This document shows, in pieces, positions 17,735 through 25,487 of a stretch of 64,000 nucleotides of DNA (positions are counted from its first letter, which is position 1; each line of letters starts with the position of its first letter). The notes below the pieces were generated by a model that did not search any database, was not told the origin of the DNA, and was given only the letters and a program-made list of their open reading frames with translations. The position numbers were made by a program, and so were the translations under genes. The stretch covers positions 186,001 through 250,000 of the forward strand of contig NZ_JAFREP010000002.1 of NCBI RefSeq assembly GCF_017377855.1, in the 5' to 3' direction. Source of the stretch: Acanthopleuribacter pedis (GTDB lineage Bacteria; Acidobacteriota; Holophagae; Acanthopleuribacterales; Acanthopleuribacteraceae).

Positions 17735-20056
17735 TTAATCATGGATAAGCTGTTTTTGGTGAATGCCGGCGGTCGCGGTTGTTTCGTTCAGGAGACCGGT
17801 GAAGGTGTTCTCCAAATTCTTGATCACCGATGCGTCGAACCACGAGGGCTTGTAGTGGAATTGGAGGCCTACCTGGCCGCCGCTTTCTTCAGCCGTTAAC
17901 ATCAGCCCGACCTGCCCGTCCACTGCTTGCGGCAGGTGCTTTCCGTCGGTGGCCGATCCGAAATAGAACCCCACGTCAAAGGTGGGCGCGGCCAGCCCGT
18001 GTTGGTCCAGGCGGATGCGGTTACACAGGTAGTGGAACGGGTTTAACGGGACGGCCGTCAGCGCTTGGTGTTGTTTTTTCAAGGCCGTGACCAAGTCGGC
18101 GAAGCGCTCTTCGCCGTCGCGTTTGATGCGCAGGGGTACCGGCTTTTTCCCCGCCAAACCCGCGACCAGTACAACTTCCTCGTGTCCCGTGAGTTCCGCC
18201 AACATCAAGACATAAATCGCGGCCAAAACATAACCGCTGTCCAAGCCTAGCCTGGCGGATTCGGCGAGCAAGGTTTGGTCCGTCAGGATCAGCGCCTCGG
18301 TTCGCGCCTCGCGGGGTTCCGCATCCAGTGCGGCGGGCAGGCGGTCGATATTCTTCGCCGGCGCGGGTGCCCTAAACCATGCGACCCAGGTTCGTTCCGC
18401 TTCTTTGTAACGATCTCCGCCGTAAACCGCTACCGGCGACATCGCCACTTCTTTGACCTCGTCGAACCGCGCCGCCTTGGCCATACCCGCGATCAAATCA
18501 TGGGGTGTTTCGCCGGGATTCATGAAGCGAGCGCGGATGATTGCGTTGAAATGGGCCATGAAATCTTTGACCTGCTTTAAGGTGGCGCCGCGGCGTTTTA
18601 GGTAGAAGGTTGACCAGAGTTCGAAGCCGTACTGCGGCATCCATAGGGAATTTTGCACCGAGCAAAACAGCTTTTCGACCAGGTCACAGGCGATTTGGTC
18701 ATTCATCGTGTGGTGCTTCCAGTTGAAGGCGCCGCCTTGGATACCGAGTTCCTCGCGTTTCTTCCAAACCGGTGTGATCGGATCGGCGTACCAAAGTTGA
18801 GCGCGGAAGTAATCGGGTTGGGCTTCTTCCAAAAAGTCCAGTGTCTCTTGAAAGGTGTCCAGCGTTTCGCCGGGGAACCCGATGATCAAGTTGGCGTGCG
18901 TGGCGATGCCGGCCTTGCGCAATAAGGGAATGGCTTTTTTGTAATCTTTTTGACGGGCGGCTTTGTTCATTTTTTTGAGCATGGTGTCGCTACCCGATTC
19001 ACAGCCGAGGAACACACCCTCGCAGCCGGCTTCACCCATCAAAGCGATGGTTTCTTCGTCGCCGTGGTCACTACGGTAGTAAGAGTTCCAGTGGAAGTTA
19101 TATTTGTTTTTGATCATCATGCGAAGTATTTTTTTGAAGCGTCCCTTAGGGACGTTAAAGGTATCGTCCAGGAAGGTAATCGTATCAACCGTGCCCAGTT
19201 CGGCCAGGGCGTCTAATTCTTTTTCTACTAGGTCTACTGGGAGATAGGTGTAGCGGCCTGCGCGTTCGGGAAAACCACAAAAGGCACAGGAAAACGGGCA
19301 GGACTTGGCCGTACGCAAGGAAACAAAACGACCAATATCGTTGTTGGGGAACAGGCTGTAGTTGACCATGTTGTCATTGAGTGTGTTGCGTTCAATGGAT
19401 TTGTTGTTGACGATGTACTGATCACCGTCTTTGAAAATAATGTTGTCGATACCGGCCAACGCGCGGCCTTCCTTCAAGGCTTCAATCGTTTGGACCAGGG
19501 CCGTTTCGCCTTCGCTGCTGTCCACATACACATCGGCACCGATGCGAGAGAAAAACAACTGTTGGACATCGGGTGGGTTGTCGCCGGTTTGGTTGCCGAT
19601 GTAGGGGCCGCCGATTATGATTTTCACATTTTGGTTGTATTGGCGAATAAAGGAAACGATTTCCAAAACGGGTTCGGCGATCACATACAAGGTCGTGGTA
19701 ATGGCCACGCTGAGGATTTCGTCGTTGAGCAACTTTTGTTTAAACTGTTCGCGCTCGCTACGGAACAAATTGATGTAATCAAAACTGTGGCCGTGCTTGT
19801 GGAGAAAAGAGCCGAGGTACAAAATGGTCGGCCACAGGAAATCGGTGTTGTGGAAGGGCTGACACTGATCTTCGCGACCCTTGTAGTGGAAATGGGTCAT
19901 GGCTTGGAGGGCGTCGTAGGGTTGGCCCTCCACATCGATTACGGCCATGGCCAGATCGCGGTAGGCGCCCGAGGTGGCGCCCATCAAACGGACCATACCC
20001 AAGTAGTCTTTGAGGTCGCCGGTGTTGTAACCAATCAGCAGAACGTCGGTTTTCAT
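17735..20056 (-). CDS. B12-binding radical SAM enzyme fused to a half condensation domain
   Basis: A 773-residue protein. Residues 1-200 form a cobalamin-binding-type domain (LLIGYN start, SVAITTTLYV, IIIGGPYIG). The radical SAM domain (about 240-450) has the cluster motif CPFSCAFC (Cys253, 257, 260), then ITFLDDTFNV and GVFLGCESGSD. The start, LLIGYN with SGAYRDL, recalls the PhpK group of B12-dependent methyltransferases (from memory). Residues about 555-760 match the second half of an NRPS condensation domain: TWVAWFRAP linker, helix YVLAAIYVLMLAELTGHEE, a VDLV-type loop, and LQFHYKPSWFDASVIKNLEN at the end. The HHxxxDG half is absent. It probably methylates an unactivated carbon or phosphorus centre of a carrier-bound intermediate, with the half-C acting as a dock (inference). 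ATG 20056 follows GGGGAGC; it is divergent from the hydroxylase gene. Confidence 0.75.
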   Translation of the reverse strand: MKTDVLLIGYNTGDLKDYLGMVRLMGATSGAYRDLAMAVIDVEGQPYDALQAMTHFHYKGREDQCQPFHNTDFLWPTILYLGSFLHKHGHSFDYINLFRSEREQFKQKLLNDEILSVAITTTLYVIAEPVLEIVSFIRQYNQNVKIIIGGPYIGNQTGDNPPDVQQLFFSRIGADVYVDSSEGETALVQTIEALKEGRALAGIDNIIFKDGDQYIVNNKSIERNTLNDNMVNYSLFPNNDIGRFVSLRTAKSCPFSCAFCGFPERAGRYTYLPVDLVEKELDALAELGTVDTITFLDDTFNVPKGRFKKILRMMIKNKYNFHWNSYYRSDHGDEETIALMGEAGCEGVFLGCESGSDTMLKKMNKAARQKDYKKAIPLLRKAGIATHANLIIGFPGETLDTFQETLDFLEEAQPDYFRAQLWYADPITPVWKKREELGIQGGAFNWKHHTMNDQIACDLVEKLFCSVQNSLWMPQYGFELWSTFYLKRRGATLKQVKDFMAHFNAIIRARFMNPGETPHDLIAGMAKAARFDEVKEVAMSPVAVYGGDRYKEAERTWVAWFRAPAPAKNIDRLPAALDAEPREARTEALILTDQTLLAESARLGLDSGYVLAAIYVLMLAELTGHEEVVLVAGLAGKKPVPLRIKRDGEERFADLVTALKKQHQALTAVPLNPFHYLCNRIRLDQHGLAAPTFDVGFYFGSATDGKHLPQAVDGQVGLMLTAEESGGQVGLQFHYKPSWFDASVIKNLENTFTGLLNETTATAGIHQKQLIHD

Positions 20057-20413
20057 GGTTTTGCTCCCCTCAAGCCGTTGCTCAATACGCGGGTTGGCGA
20101 TTCGGCTTGACGTACGATCCAACCCGCTTCAGTGGGGTGAAGATTGGATCGATGATTTTATGATCTTTAACCGTATCAGAGGGTGTTTTTATAGTGCTAT
20201 ATGGTACCATGAATGGGTACCCATTCAGCATCTTTTCCACGGTGAAACCGAACCGAGTGATAACCTCCTAACGGTCCGGTATCGGTTTTCTTTCCTTGAT
20301 CGACAACGCATACGAACGCCACAAACCCTTAACAATAAGAGCGAGTTGCATTTGTCGATCTCATTTCGTTATCTCAAAATTCGGGCCCGAGTGGGCGAAC
20401 AGGATCGCGTGAA
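20057..20413. promoter_or_regulatory. Divergent promoter region with 18-bp perfect palindrome
   Basis: This 357-base gap separates the radical SAM gene and the hydroxylase gene, which point away from each other, so both promoters should lie here. TGAATGGGTACCCATTCA (20210-20227) is a perfect 18-bp palindrome. It shares one base with the perfect 10-bp palindrome ATGGTACCAT (20201-20210). Both have a GGTACC or GGGTACCC core, as expected for adjacent sites of one dimeric repressor or activator. No regulator gene of the cluster is in the window. Confidence 0.55.
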
Positions 20414-22003
20414 ATGTACCTTAAACAGAATGTATTGATTGAACCCTTGGTAAATCAGTGGTATGCATGGAACCTATTGATAACACCCCATGGCCTCGGC
20501 ATGGTGCTTGCCAACTATCATAAGAAAATCATGGAATCCTATATAAGATCGCCGATGATGCATACCAAGGCGGTTAAAAATCCCAAAATGATCGGCGGTC
20601 CCTTTATGGACCTTGAGGGCGACCAAACCGCGGTCGTCCAGGCTTTACTCGAAAGAACCTTGGCCCAAAACAGCGACGTGATCGCCCTCGCCGAGGCGAT
20701 TGCCGAAACGGATAAAATCCTCCTTGAGGAAGCCAAAGGCCAGACCTTGGCGCCGATCTACGCGCGCGTGCCCGAGGCACTCAAGGGTTTTGTCGAACTG
20801 GGTTACGATCTCAACAACCAACCCTCGCAGCGTTTCCTCGAGCGCTTTCTCTACCAAAGCCCGCTCTACCAGCGTGATCGCCAAAGTCTTGCATTGCAAC
20901 AGGTTGCCGGCGACGACCGCGCTTTTGTACTGAGCACCCCGCGTTTCCCTTCGCCCACCCAGCTCCATGTACCCATGGCCTTTGACGATCCCGCCATCGA
21001 TACGTTGTTCAGCATGCGCGAGCAACCCCGCTCCCTGGCGGAACTCGACGCCTGGCTGCCCCCCGATCCCGCCGAGCAACGCTTCTTCAAATCCCTGTTC
21101 ACGGAAGAAGCACCCACGCTCACGGGTCGTGACCGCGATCAGATCGAAGGCGGGATGCGCGTCAAATACTTTGGCCATGCGACCTTGTTGGTGGAATCGC
21201 CCGAGGTCAGCATCTTGACCGATCCGATTGTCAGTTATGAAGTGCCCGACCCGGCCGCGGTGCCCAGGTACACCTACGCCGATTTACCTGAAACCATTGA
21301 TTACGTGGTGATTACCCACGGTCACCAGGACCACATTATGTTCGAGACCCTGTTGCAGTTGCGCCACAAGATCGGCACCATCGTGGTGCCGCGCTCGAAC
21401 GGCGGCACCCTTCAAGATCCTTCACTCAAACTGGTTTTGGAATACACCGGTTTCAAAAATGTGATCGAGTTGGATGAAATGGAACGCCTGCCGGTACCGG
21501 GTGGCGCCATTACCGGTTTGCCGTTCCTGGGCGAACACGGCGATCTCCACATTCGCGCCAAGCTGGGTTACCACATTCGCCTCAACGAACGCGCGGTGGT
21601 TTGCGTGGCCGACGCCAACAACCTGGAACCCAAGATGTACGACATGGCGCGCAAAACCCTCGGTCCCATCGATCAACTCTACGTCGGCATGGAGTGTGCC
21701 GGCGCACCCATGTCCTGGCTGTACGGCCCGTTGATGAACAAACCTCTGCCGCGCTCCCAAGATCAAGCGCGCCGGCTCGACGGTTCCGATTGCGAAAAAG
21801 CAATGCGGCTCATCGAATCCCTCGACCCCAAAAGTGTCTACGTCTACGCCATGGGTCAGGAACCTTGGCTGACCTTTATTTCCAGTATCGCCTACACCGA
21901 AACATCAAAACCCATTGTTGAGTCCAATCAATTGGTGGCGCGCTGCCGCGAGAAAGGGCTTATTTCGGAACGGTTGTTCGGTTGCAAGCAGATCGCGTTC
22001 TAA
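20414..22003 (+). CDS. CmlA-type diiron beta-hydroxylase for carrier-bound amino acids
   Basis: A 529-residue protein, nearly the length of CmlA (532). CmlA hydroxylates the beta-carbon of an aminoacyl group held on an NRPS carrier domain, using a diiron centre in a metallo-beta-lactamase fold. The N-terminal 240 residues (opening LIEPLVNQWYAW) match the family's own N-terminal domain, not ordinary beta-lactamases. The catalytic part has THGHQDH: His302, His304, Asp306, His307, then Glu374 in GEHGDL and Asp400 in VADANN. As remembered, CmlA uses His305, His307, Asp309, His310, Glu377 and Asp403, exactly three higher each. The counterpart of the remaining His ligand is not obvious. It probably hydroxylates one amino acid of the peptide made by the neighbouring NRPS. 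The alternative, a plain MBL hydrolase, is less likely. Confidence 0.82.
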   Translation: MYLKQNVLIEPLVNQWYAWNLLITPHGLGMVLANYHKKIMESYIRSPMMHTKAVKNPKMIGGPFMDLEGDQTAVVQALLERTLAQNSDVIALAEAIAETDKILLEEAKGQTLAPIYARVPEALKGFVELGYDLNNQPSQRFLERFLYQSPLYQRDRQSLALQQVAGDDRAFVLSTPRFPSPTQLHVPMAFDDPAIDTLFSMREQPRSLAELDAWLPPDPAEQRFFKSLFTEEAPTLTGRDRDQIEGGMRVKYFGHATLLVESPEVSILTDPIVSYEVPDPAAVPRYTYADLPETIDYVVITHGHQDHIMFETLLQLRHKIGTIVVPRSNGGTLQDPSLKLVLEYTGFKNVIELDEMERLPVPGGAITGLPFLGEHGDLHIRAKLGYHIRLNERAVVCVADANNLEPKMYDMARKTLGPIDQLYVGMECAGAPMSWLYGPLMNKPLPRSQDQARRLDGSDCEKAMRLIESLDPKSVYVYAMGQEPWLTFISSIAYTETSKPIVESNQLVARCREKGLISERLFGCKQIAF

Positions 22004-22027
22004 GAAACCGGCTTTCTTAGCAATCAA

Positions 22028-22057
22028 AAAAAGGCCGGGTAGCAACCCGGCCTTTTT
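22028..22057. terminator. Bidirectional terminator between convergent genes
   Basis: A 13-bp perfect stem including flanking A/T runs (22028-22040 with 22045-22057; core GGCCGGGT/ACCCGGCC) and a 4-base AGCA loop. It works in both directions, ending the hydroxylase transcript and the NRPS operon. Confidence 0.9.
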
Positions 22058-22096
22058 CGTGTTTGCCCAGCGTAGCGGGCAAACACGGCAAAACCT

Positions 22097-25000
22097 TTAG
22101 CGCCGTTCCAAAATGGCGAGCAGCCGCGACAGGTTGCCGGCCAAATGGGGTGGGTTGAGCATGGCGCGGTGGTTGCCGACCCCGTCGTGGACCTGGAAGC
22201 GGCCGTTGGTACAGTCGCCCCAACCGCGGATGGTGGCCACGTGTTCGCCGGCTTCGTTGTGGCATTCATTGGGTGAATGTTCCTGAACCAGGACGTCCAG
22301 GTCGGCACCAATCACCTCGCGTTCACACAGGTTGCCGAGATAGGTGCGGTAGGCGCGCATTTTCTGGTAGGCCTTCTCCTTCAAGACGTCGCTGCCGACG
22401 CCGTCGAGGAACTCGCGGGCCACATCGCGCAAGTCGTCTTCCTTGAAGGGTAAGGGTTGCAGGTAACGGGCGGCGTCGATCATCACCACCTTGGCGACCT
22501 TGCGCCCGCGTGCTTCCAGGGCGACGGCGACTTGAAACGCGAGTTTGCCGCCGCCGGAAAAACCCATCAGCGTCACCGCGCCTTGCGGTTGGGTTTCCTC
22601 AATAAAACGGCAGGTGTTTTCCATTCGGTCGTCGCCTTCGAGGAAGGTGAAACCGTAGAGCCGGTAATTGCCGAGCCCTTTGGCTAAGTCCATGTACGCG
22701 AGAGGGTAACCGGAACCGGGCGGAAAAGCGAAGACGGGGTCGCCACTTGCCTCGGGGTTCATCAAGACCGCGGTTTCTTCCAGGCAACCCGGATCCAAAC
22801 CACGACCCTTGAGTTCCTTCAAGTCGTCGAGGTAACGCGCCAACTCTCGCAAGGAGTCGGCCTTGTAAACCACCAGGTACGGCACGGACAATGCCGTGGC
22901 GTCTTGAATGTCGGCGACCAAACGGGTCACCTTGAGGCTGTGACCGCCCAGGTCGAAGAAGTTGTCGGTTGCCATCACATCGGCTTTGTTGAAGATGCGC
23001 GACCAAATGGCGGCCAAGGCTTTTTCCATGTCGGTGACGGGGGGTTCGCCTTCGCGCCGGCGTTCGTTGCTGTCGACCACCGGCGCGGGCAACATGTTGC
23101 GGTTGACCTTGCCGTTGGCGTTGAGCGGCATGTCCGCCATCACCGTCACGTGGGTGGGCATCATGTAGGGGGGCACGCGCCGCGCTAGGTAATCGCGCAT
23201 GGTTAACATGTCCAAATCTTCACTACCGCCGACGTAGGCGTGCAGTTCCTTTTCGCCGTCGACCTCGCGCACCATCACCGCGACCCGTTCCACGGAGGGA
23301 TGGGTCAGCATCAAATTCTCCAACTCCTCCGGCTCGATGCGGAAACCGCGGATCTTGACTTGGCTGTCGCGGCGACCGAGGAAAGTGAGGTTGCCCTCGG
23401 CGTCCCAGCGCGCCAAGTCACCGCTGCGGTAAAGCCGTTCGCCGTTACCGTAAGGGTTCGGTACGAAACGGCTTGCGGTCAACGCGGCGTCGCCGTGGTA
23501 ACCGTGGGCCAAGCCGTCGCCGCCGATCAGCAGTTCGCCGGGCACGCCAACCGGGCAAAGCGCGTGTTGCGCGTCGAAAAGGTAGCAGGTGGTGTTGGCC
23601 AGCGGGCGACCGATGGGGATGTCGTCCTTGAACAGGTTGTCGACGGGGAAGAAGGTGGTGAAGGTGGTGGATTCGGTGGGTCCGTAAACGTGGAACAACT
23701 GCAGGTCGGGGAAGCGCCGGCGCAACTTGTTGAAATGGCGCGCGGAAACTTTTTCACCGCCGCTCAGCACGCACTTCAAGTCGGCGAACATGTCGGGTAC
23801 GGTGTCGACCAAGCTGTTGAACAGCGCGGTGGTCATGAAGAGGTGGGTGATCCGACGGTTTTTAACCGTGTTGGCCAGGGTCATGGGATCTTTGAGCGCG
23901 TTTTCGCGCGGGAAACAAATGGTGCCGCCGTTGAGCAGCGGGCCCCATATCTCAAAGGTCGAGGCGTCGAAGGCGAGCGAACCGGTTTGCAGCACGGTAT
24001 CGCCGGGTTGTAGGTTGACGTAGTTGGTGTTGCACACCAAACGCAGCACGGCGCGGTGGTCGACCATCACGCCTTTGGGTTTGCCCGCGGTTCCCGAGGT
24101 GTAAATCAGGTATGCCAAAGCTTCAGGTAACGCCTTGGCGGCGTAAGCCTCGGGCGCGTGGTTTTTCAGCTCGCGACGGTCAAATTGGTATTTGGCCCGT
24201 GTGGAAGGGGACGGGCCGGTCTTGGTTTTGTTGATGTGGACCACCGCGTCGAAACCAAAGCGCGACAGTTCGGAGTCGGCCTCGCCCAACATCAGCGAAG
24301 TTTCAATCGCGGCAATGGCGGGAATGTCGTGGCGTAGGTCTTCCAAGAAAGCGCGCGACACATAAAGTTCTTCCTCGCGGTCGGTTTTGGTCCGGTAGCC
24401 CTTGCCGGGGTTGGCGATCTTAAATTCCGCCAGGGATTGAATGAAGGTCGCTTTCAAATCCTGGTCCCAGAGGTTGCCGAGGAACAACAGGCCGCGATCA
24501 GCGAGCAGGTTGACGGCTTTGCGCAGCACGTCGCGCAGGTAGTTGTGGCCGTTGAAGCACTCGATGACGCTGTTGATGATGACCACATCGAAGGTGCCTT
24601 CGACCTGATCGATTTCGTGGGCCGGCAAGGCCTGTAAGGTGATGTTGTCCTGACCCAAGCGGGCGCGTTCGCTTTCGGTCCACTTGAGGATGTCGGGCGA
24701 AAGATCGGTGCCGTGGTAGGCGGCGACCAGCGGGGCCAGCCGGAACATGCTGATCCCGGAGGCGCAGCCGATTTCCAAGACGCGCGATTGTTTGGTGAGC
24801 AGCGGGGTTAGCTTTTGGCGGATGTTTTCGCCGTAACCGTCCATGACCTCGCGGCTGAGCAGTTCACCGGTGTAACTGCTGCGCCAGCCGCCGCCGGAAA
24901 TGTCGTCGTGGGTTTCGTCGGCCACGTGGCGCCAAACGCCTTGGTCCATGAACCCGATATCGGGTTCTTTTTCCCCGTGGAAATCGGTGCTGTCGGGGCA

Positions 25001-25477
25001 GAACAAGGTGTGCAGCGCGCTGCATTCCCACTGGAGTTTGTTGAGGGTGGCGATGTCGCGGCGGGCGCCGATCAACATGGGTGCGCCCGCATCGTCCAGG
25101 ATGGTGCGGATGCGCTGGTAGGGGAAATCGGTGTTGATGGGCAGGTAGGCCGCGCCCACTTTGGTGACGGCCAGGAGGCTGACGGCCAGTTCAATCGAAC
25201 GGTCCAACATCACACCGACAAAATCGCCCGCGCCGATCCCACGCGAGTCCATGAAGCGCGCGGCGCGGTTGGCGGTTTGTTCCAATTCCGCGTAGGTCAA
25301 CTGTTCGTTGCCGAAGCGCACGGCCACCGCGTCGGGGGTTGCGGCGGCCTGTTTGGCCAACAGGTTGGGAATGGTTTCTGCGCGAGGGAAATCCCGTTTG
25401 GTTTGGTTAAAACCCGCGATTTGATCCTGCAAACTTTCGGTCTCGACATCGAATAGATTAAAGTCGGATAACTTCAT
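22097..25477 (-). CDS. Terminal NRPS module: A interrupted by methyltransferase, T, thioesterase
   Basis: A 1126-residue protein with no condensation domain; its partner C is the last domain of the gene at 27729-36779. The A domain starts normally (QTKRDFPRAETIPNLL) through motif a2 (VTKVGAAYLPI). About 350 residues of SAM methyltransferase follow, with motif I VLEIGCASG near residue 233. The A domain resumes at a3, YLIYTSGTAGKPKG (about 460). Pocket residues read by eye are D-A-F-F-L-G-V-T-F-K, suggesting an aliphatic residue such as Ile. The carrier Ser is in FFDLGGHSLK (about 845). The thioesterase (about 900-1126) has Ser974 in GFSGGGK and a C-terminal His in GVGNHRAML. It loads the last residue, methylates it or the chain, and releases or cyclises the product. 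AGGAG supports ATG 25477. Confidence 0.88.
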   Translation of the reverse strand: MKLSDFNLFDVETESLQDQIAGFNQTKRDFPRAETIPNLLAKQAAATPDAVAVRFGNEQLTYAELEQTANRAARFMDSRGIGAGDFVGVMLDRSIELAVSLLAVTKVGAAYLPINTDFPYQRIRTILDDAGAPMLIGARRDIATLNKLQWECSALHTLFCPDSTDFHGEKEPDIGFMDQGVWRHVADETHDDISGGGWRSSYTGELLSREVMDGYGENIRQKLTPLLTKQSRVLEIGCASGISMFRLAPLVAAYHGTDLSPDILKWTESERARLGQDNITLQALPAHEIDQVEGTFDVVIINSVIECFNGHNYLRDVLRKAVNLLADRGLLFLGNLWDQDLKATFIQSLAEFKIANPGKGYRTKTDREEELYVSRAFLEDLRHDIPAIAAIETSLMLGEADSELSRFGFDAVVHINKTKTGPSPSTRAKYQFDRRELKNHAPEAYAAKALPEALAYLIYTSGTAGKPKGVMVDHRAVLRLVCNTNYVNLQPGDTVLQTGSLAFDASTFEIWGPLLNGGTICFPRENALKDPMTLANTVKNRRITHLFMTTALFNSLVDTVPDMFADLKCVLSGGEKVSARHFNKLRRRFPDLQLFHVYGPTESTTFTTFFPVDNLFKDDIPIGRPLANTTCYLFDAQHALCPVGVPGELLIGGDGLAHGYHGDAALTASRFVPNPYGNGERLYRSGDLARWDAEGNLTFLGRRDSQVKIRGFRIEPEELENLMLTHPSVERVAVMVREVDGEKELHAYVGGSEDLDMLTMRDYLARRVPPYMMPTHVTVMADMPLNANGKVNRNMLPAPVVDSNERRREGEPPVTDMEKALAAIWSRIFNKADVMATDNFFDLGGHSLKVTRLVADIQDATALSVPYLVVYKADSLRELARYLDDLKELKGRGLDPGCLEETAVLMNPEASGDPVFAFPPGSGYPLAYMDLAKGLGNYRLYGFTFLEGDDRMENTCRFIEETQPQGAVTLMGFSGGGKLAFQVAVALEARGRKVAKVVMIDAARYLQPLPFKEDDLRDVAREFLDGVGSDVLKEKAYQKMRAYRTYLGNLCEREVIGADLDVLVQEHSPNECHNEAGEHVATIRGWGDCTNGRFQVHDGVGNHRAMLNPPHLAGNLSRLLAILERR

Positions 25478-25487
25478 GGTTTCTCCT

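Noticed and set aside
20414..22003. Ordinary metallo-beta-lactamase hydrolase
   Set aside because: Length, N-terminal domain and ligand spacing fit the CmlA family better.
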